Position numbers and translations under genes: made by a program. Under the pieces are notes generated by a model that did not search any database, was not told where the DNA came from, and worked only from the letters and a program-made list of their open reading frames with translations. This document shows positions 61,403-64,000 of a DNA stretch of 64,000 nt, one piece after another. Source of the stretch: SCRD01 sp046705285. Lineage in GTDB: Bacteria > Acidobacteriota > Terriglobia > UBA7540. Position 1 is the stretch's first letter, and every line of letters begins with the position of its first letter. The stretch spans positions 55,594 through 119,593 of the forward strand of contig JBJKQK010000099.1 of the NCBI GenBank assembly GCA_046705285.1, in the 5' to 3' direction.

Positions 61403-62149
61403 TCACTGGACGCGGTCGAGGACGATGTCGTAGGTGACCTCAAATCCATTTTTCACCTTAACTGCCCCAAAAGCCCGGCTATAAGGTTGGATGTTGAAAT
61501 CGGTCAACTTGAACATCTTTTTCCCGCGGATATCCAATTTATCGCCAATTTGATGACAATCCAGCGAGAAATTCGCCTTCCGTGTTACTCCATGAAGCTT
61601 CACATCGGCGAAGAGGTGCCACAGCGTATCCTGGGCGGTGGGATCGAACGAAAGCGAGCGCAGGTCGATCTCAGGGAAGTGGCTCACGTCAAGCTGCTGC
61701 GGCCCCAGCATGGTGTCCTCGACTTCCTTTCGCTCGGAGGGATCTCCCCACGGATCGATCACCTTCAGTGAGTCAGCGGCTGCAGTTAATTCAGCTTTCC
61801 ATGCCGCCGTCCGCGACAAGTCCGCAGTGCCGGAAAAGCGTGTCAAAGCGATCAGGTGATTGTCGCCGAGAGAACTTAAAAAGCCGCCCTTGAACAGATG
61901 AATTTCAATGTGACTTGCCGCTGTGTCCACGCGATAAATGCCCGGCACCTGGGCCAATAACGGTTTGTAGCCCGCAATCAGAAGGGTCAGGACCACGAGT
62001 AGTGGCAGAGTCGTGCTGCGAAGAACAAAAGCTGCTGCCGGAGCATCGAGCCTGCTTTGAACAAGGAGGACACAGCTGCGCAGCCCTTTGATGCAGAGAG
62101 CAGCAGAGTATTGGGACCCGACGTGATGGGTTTCCAATTGTTTTATCAT
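61403..62149 (-). CDS. YceI-family lipocalin-like protein
   Basis: A 248-aa protein. Hydrophobic VLRSTTLPLLVVLTLLIAG at about residues 42-60 is a probable signal or anchor after an unusually long N-terminus, so the ATG at 62149 may be too far upstream. The YceI domain: YRVDTAASHIEIHLFKGGFLSSLGDNHLIALTRFSGTADL, FPEIDLRSLSF, LWHLFADVKLHGVTRKANFSLDC and GKKMFKLTDFNIQPYSRAFGAVKVKNGFEVTYDIVL. YceI proteins bind long isoprenoid or lipid ligands in the periplasm, which fits a lipid-producing cluster. The ligand is inferred. Confidence 0.83.
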   Translation of the reverse strand: MIKQLETHHVGSQYSAALCIKGLRSCVLLVQSRLDAPAAAFVLRSTTLPLLVVLTLLIAGYKPLLAQVPGIYRVDTAASHIEIHLFKGGFLSSLGDNHLIALTRFSGTADLSRTAAWKAELTAAADSLKVIDPWGDPSERKEVEDTMLGPQQLDVSHFPEIDLRSLSFDPTAQDTLWHLFADVKLHGVTRKANFSLDCHQIGDKLDIRGKKMFKLTDFNIQPYSRAFGAVKVKNGFEVTYDIVLDRVQ

Positions 62150-62257
62150 CCCTTAGAGAGCGGCTCGGGAAACAACTATGTTCCTGTCAAATGACGAATC
62201 AATGTTAAACCAAATCGGCCGGAATCAATATACAATTTTAGTTCCTGTTCGGCCCCT

Positions 62258-63445
62258 TCATCCCCAGTGTTTGAAGGAACGGAGAAATGTCCGGATAGAA
62301 GTGTTTTCCCCATACAAGAACGCTCTTCCAGCGACCCTCGCAACCAGCGGCACCCTGAAAATCATTTCAACGCGGCTACGAGTCTGGCCTTCGCGATTTC
62401 CGCCCGGAAGCCTTTTGACATAGTCGCCAAGTTCCACGCGCCATTTCGCATTGTACCCTTCGAGCACGAAGGTCGGCGAGGAATGCTTCAGGGCCTGGTC
62501 GATCAGGCCAGCAGCAATTTCCGCGCTCACCATCGCGGGATAGATTCCTTCTCCCGTGGAACCGGAAACAAATCCGGCCGCGTCTCCAATCAGCATCATG
62601 CGGCCGCGCACAAGACTCGGCGTCCGAAAGACGCCCCCCACTGGGTCGATGTCAAAATAGACTCTCCCTTCCGGAAGGTCGCTGGGAATCTGATTGCGGT
62701 CGCGAAGAGCGTGGATAAATTCCCGAAAAAGCGGGCGGATGGAGCGGCCATCCTCTAACATTGCTCCTATGCCGACACATATATGATGCTTTTTGGGGAA
62801 AATCCAGCCGTACCCTTGAATGCCGGAATATTCAATGAAAACCCTGAGCGGGCGGCGTTCGCCATAAAATGCGCTGATCCGTTCCGGCGGAAAAGGCACG
62901 TCAGCATTAGCGCAAAGCACATAATCACGCGGCGACCAGCCTTTGCGCAAACCCGCCTGCACGGCCACGCGGCTTGAGGCGCCATCTGCGCCAATCAGAA
63001 TGCGCCCGGAAAGTTTCCGTCCATCCGCAAGCCGCACCCGAACGCCATCGCGCTCCTCAATAACGCTTGCAACCGCACAGCCACCCAGAAAGCTGGCTCC
63101 AGCCTCCATGGCAATCTTCCGCAAGCCGTCATCAAATTTCGAGCGCAATGAGAGATAACCGGAGGGCCTGCTTTCGAGATACCGGGCTTCTCTTTCAATA
63201 AGGCGATCATAAAACGCGACGCCATAGAACGGATTCTCGATCAAGTCTGAAAGGGAATCCTGCAGATAAGTGAAACGCTCAAAGGCCAGGCGATTGATCC
63301 AGCTTGCGCAGGTCTTATGGCGAGGGAAATTCGAACTGTCCACCAACAGTACCGAGTAGCCCCGGTCAGCGAGGAGTTTGGCTGCGGTCGAACCCGCTGG
63401 TCCCGCCCCAACAACGATCACGTCCGTACGTTCAATCATAGCCAT
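62258..63445 (-). CDS. Geranylgeranyl-reductase-family FAD-dependent oxidoreductase (2)
   Basis: A 395-aa flavoprotein: VIVVGAGPAGSTAAKLLADRGYSVLLVDSSNFPRHKTCASWIN (FAD motif plus PRHKTCAS), LSGRILIGADGASSRVAVQAGL, MMLIGDAAGFVSGSTGEGIYPAMVSAEIAA. Its fold and PRxKxC signature match the family of the other flavoprotein in this cluster. It is the first gene of the five-gene minus-strand set. Spacing to YceI is 108 bases. Together the set suggests modification of an acyl or isoprenoid chain. Confidence 0.87.
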   Translation of the reverse strand: MAMIERTDVIVVGAGPAGSTAAKLLADRGYSVLLVDSSNFPRHKTCASWINRLAFERFTYLQDSLSDLIENPFYGVAFYDRLIEREARYLESRPSGYLSLRSKFDDGLRKIAMEAGASFLGGCAVASVIEERDGVRVRLADGRKLSGRILIGADGASSRVAVQAGLRKGWSPRDYVLCANADVPFPPERISAFYGERRPLRVFIEYSGIQGYGWIFPKKHHICVGIGAMLEDGRSIRPLFREFIHALRDRNQIPSDLPEGRVYFDIDPVGGVFRTPSLVRGRMMLIGDAAGFVSGSTGEGIYPAMVSAEIAAGLIDQALKHSSPTFVLEGYNAKWRVELGDYVKRLPGGNREGQTRSRVEMIFRVPLVARVAGRAFLYGENTSIRTFLRSFKHWG

Positions 63446-63584
63446 CCAAAGTTCTGGTTACGCTAGCACAAGGCAAGCAAGACGACAACCCTCGGCGAGG
63501 ACTATTCGCCAACGGTTGCGTTCACCTTGCTTTCAGGCGCTCGGATCACCCAATGACAACTCACATGGGCGCCAGTCCGGCAGG

Positions 63585-64000
63585 CTATGAGGGCACTTCG
63601 GCAGCCGAGTCCGGATCCAAATAGACAGTGGCGTTGGGATGTTTCCGCATGATCGTTGCCGGGCAGCGGGTTGAAATCTCTTCGGTCAGCGTTCGGCGGA
63701 CGATATTCGCCTTGCGTTCTCCGGGAACTGAAGCGATCAATCGAGGCACGCGCATCAAGGTTGGAATTGACAAGGTAATCGCCTGTCCGGGGACTTCCGC
63801 CAGGCTTTTGAACCAGCCTTCGTTTACCTGTTGTTGCCGGCATTCGGTGTCAAGTGAAACGATCTTGATGTCAAGAGGATCTTCGAAGTTTGCCTCGGCC
63901 GGGTCATTAAACGCCAGATGGCCGTTTTCGCCGATTCCCAGCAGGCATAGCTGCGGATTGTACAGCCGCAGAAGGTCAGCATATTTCTTGCAGGTCTCTT
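63585..64000 (-). CDS. Glucosamine-6-phosphate deaminase-like protein (5' part outside window)
   Basis: The C-terminal half of a NagB/6-phosphogluconolactonase-like protein; the frame is open to the window edge. Diagnostic GIGENGHLAFNDP, with the catalytic Asp/Glu environment of NagB, is followed by SLDTECRQQQVNEGWF, LSIPTLMRVPRLIASVPGERKANIVRRTL and CPATIMRKHPNATVYLDPDSAA. NagB converts glucosamine-6-P to fructose-6-P and ammonia. Stop at 63585-63587 (TAG). The motif is specific to the GlcN6P deaminase group, but the N-terminus is not visible. Confidence 0.85.
   Translation of the reverse strand, partial: ETCKKYADLLRLYNPQLCLLGIGENGHLAFNDPAEANFEDPLDIKIVSLDTECRQQQVNEGWFKSLAEVPGQAITLSIPTLMRVPRLIASVPGERKANIVRRTLTEEISTRCPATIMRKHPNATVYLDPDSAAEVPS

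Overview
The window is a gene-dense chromosomal segment, probably from an Acidobacteriota bacterium (Terriglobia-like) or its metagenome bin. This is inferred from gene content: tandem Tat-exported Gfo/Idh/MocA oxidoreductases, a DcaP-like porin, MacB-type permease pairs, a bacterial-Ig lipoprotein with a C-terminal propeller, and an RNase E/G with a very large insert in its S1 domain. Base composition is moderately GC-rich and Shine-Dalgarno sequences are common. No transposase, integrase, rRNA, tRNA or CRISPR array was recognised.

Layout. 1-6.6 kb: repair, cell-wall recycling and translation genes (mutS 3' part, anmK, a DUF218 protein, sua5, rpsU, a zinc-ribbon protein, an MtaB-like methylthiotransferase). 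6.7-10.4 kb: small uncharacterised genes, including a protein with an HEPN-like R-x4-H motif and a DinB-like protein. 10.4-15.1 kb: two large exported proteins, a glycoside-hydrolase-like enzyme and a WG-repeat/TlpA fusion. 15.4-21.4 kb: recJ, then ggt-epimerase-asnS on the minus strand. 21.6-29 kb: an Ig-like lipoprotein, a TPR protein, an HD (ppGpp hydrolase-like) protein, a porin and an RlpA-like protein. 29-42.6 kb: sugar metabolism and regulation (three of the genes encode Tat-type or similar exported proteins), a selenocysteine-type peroxiredoxin, an ECF sigma factor with a mini anti-sigma, an APC permease, a dihydrodipicolinate-synthase-family enzyme, a SUMF1-like protein and galT. 42.6-50.4 kb: a MacA-like adaptor with two MacB-like permeases but no local ATPase, a nucleoside transporter and a thioester-reductase-like SDR. 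50.5-58 kb: DAHP synthase behind an aromatic attenuation leader, then mrdA-rodA and RNase E/G. 58.1-63.4 kb: a minus-strand cluster with two geranylgeranyl-reductase-type flavoproteins, a methyltransferase, a ketosynthase and YceI. The window ends inside a nagB-like gene.

Two signals stand out. First, a peroxiredoxin frame at 30327-30932 is interrupted by a single TGA exactly where the peroxidatic cysteine belongs, and a 6-bp perfect hairpin lies 13 nt after it. This is the expected signature of a bacterial selenoprotein rather than a pseudogene. Second, the DAHP synthase gene is preceded by an unannotated 24-codon leader peptide rich in Phe, Tyr and Trp, followed by mutually exclusive hairpins ending in a U-tract terminator: a complete ribosome-mediated attenuator.

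All functions are inferred from reading motifs by eye; no database search was run.
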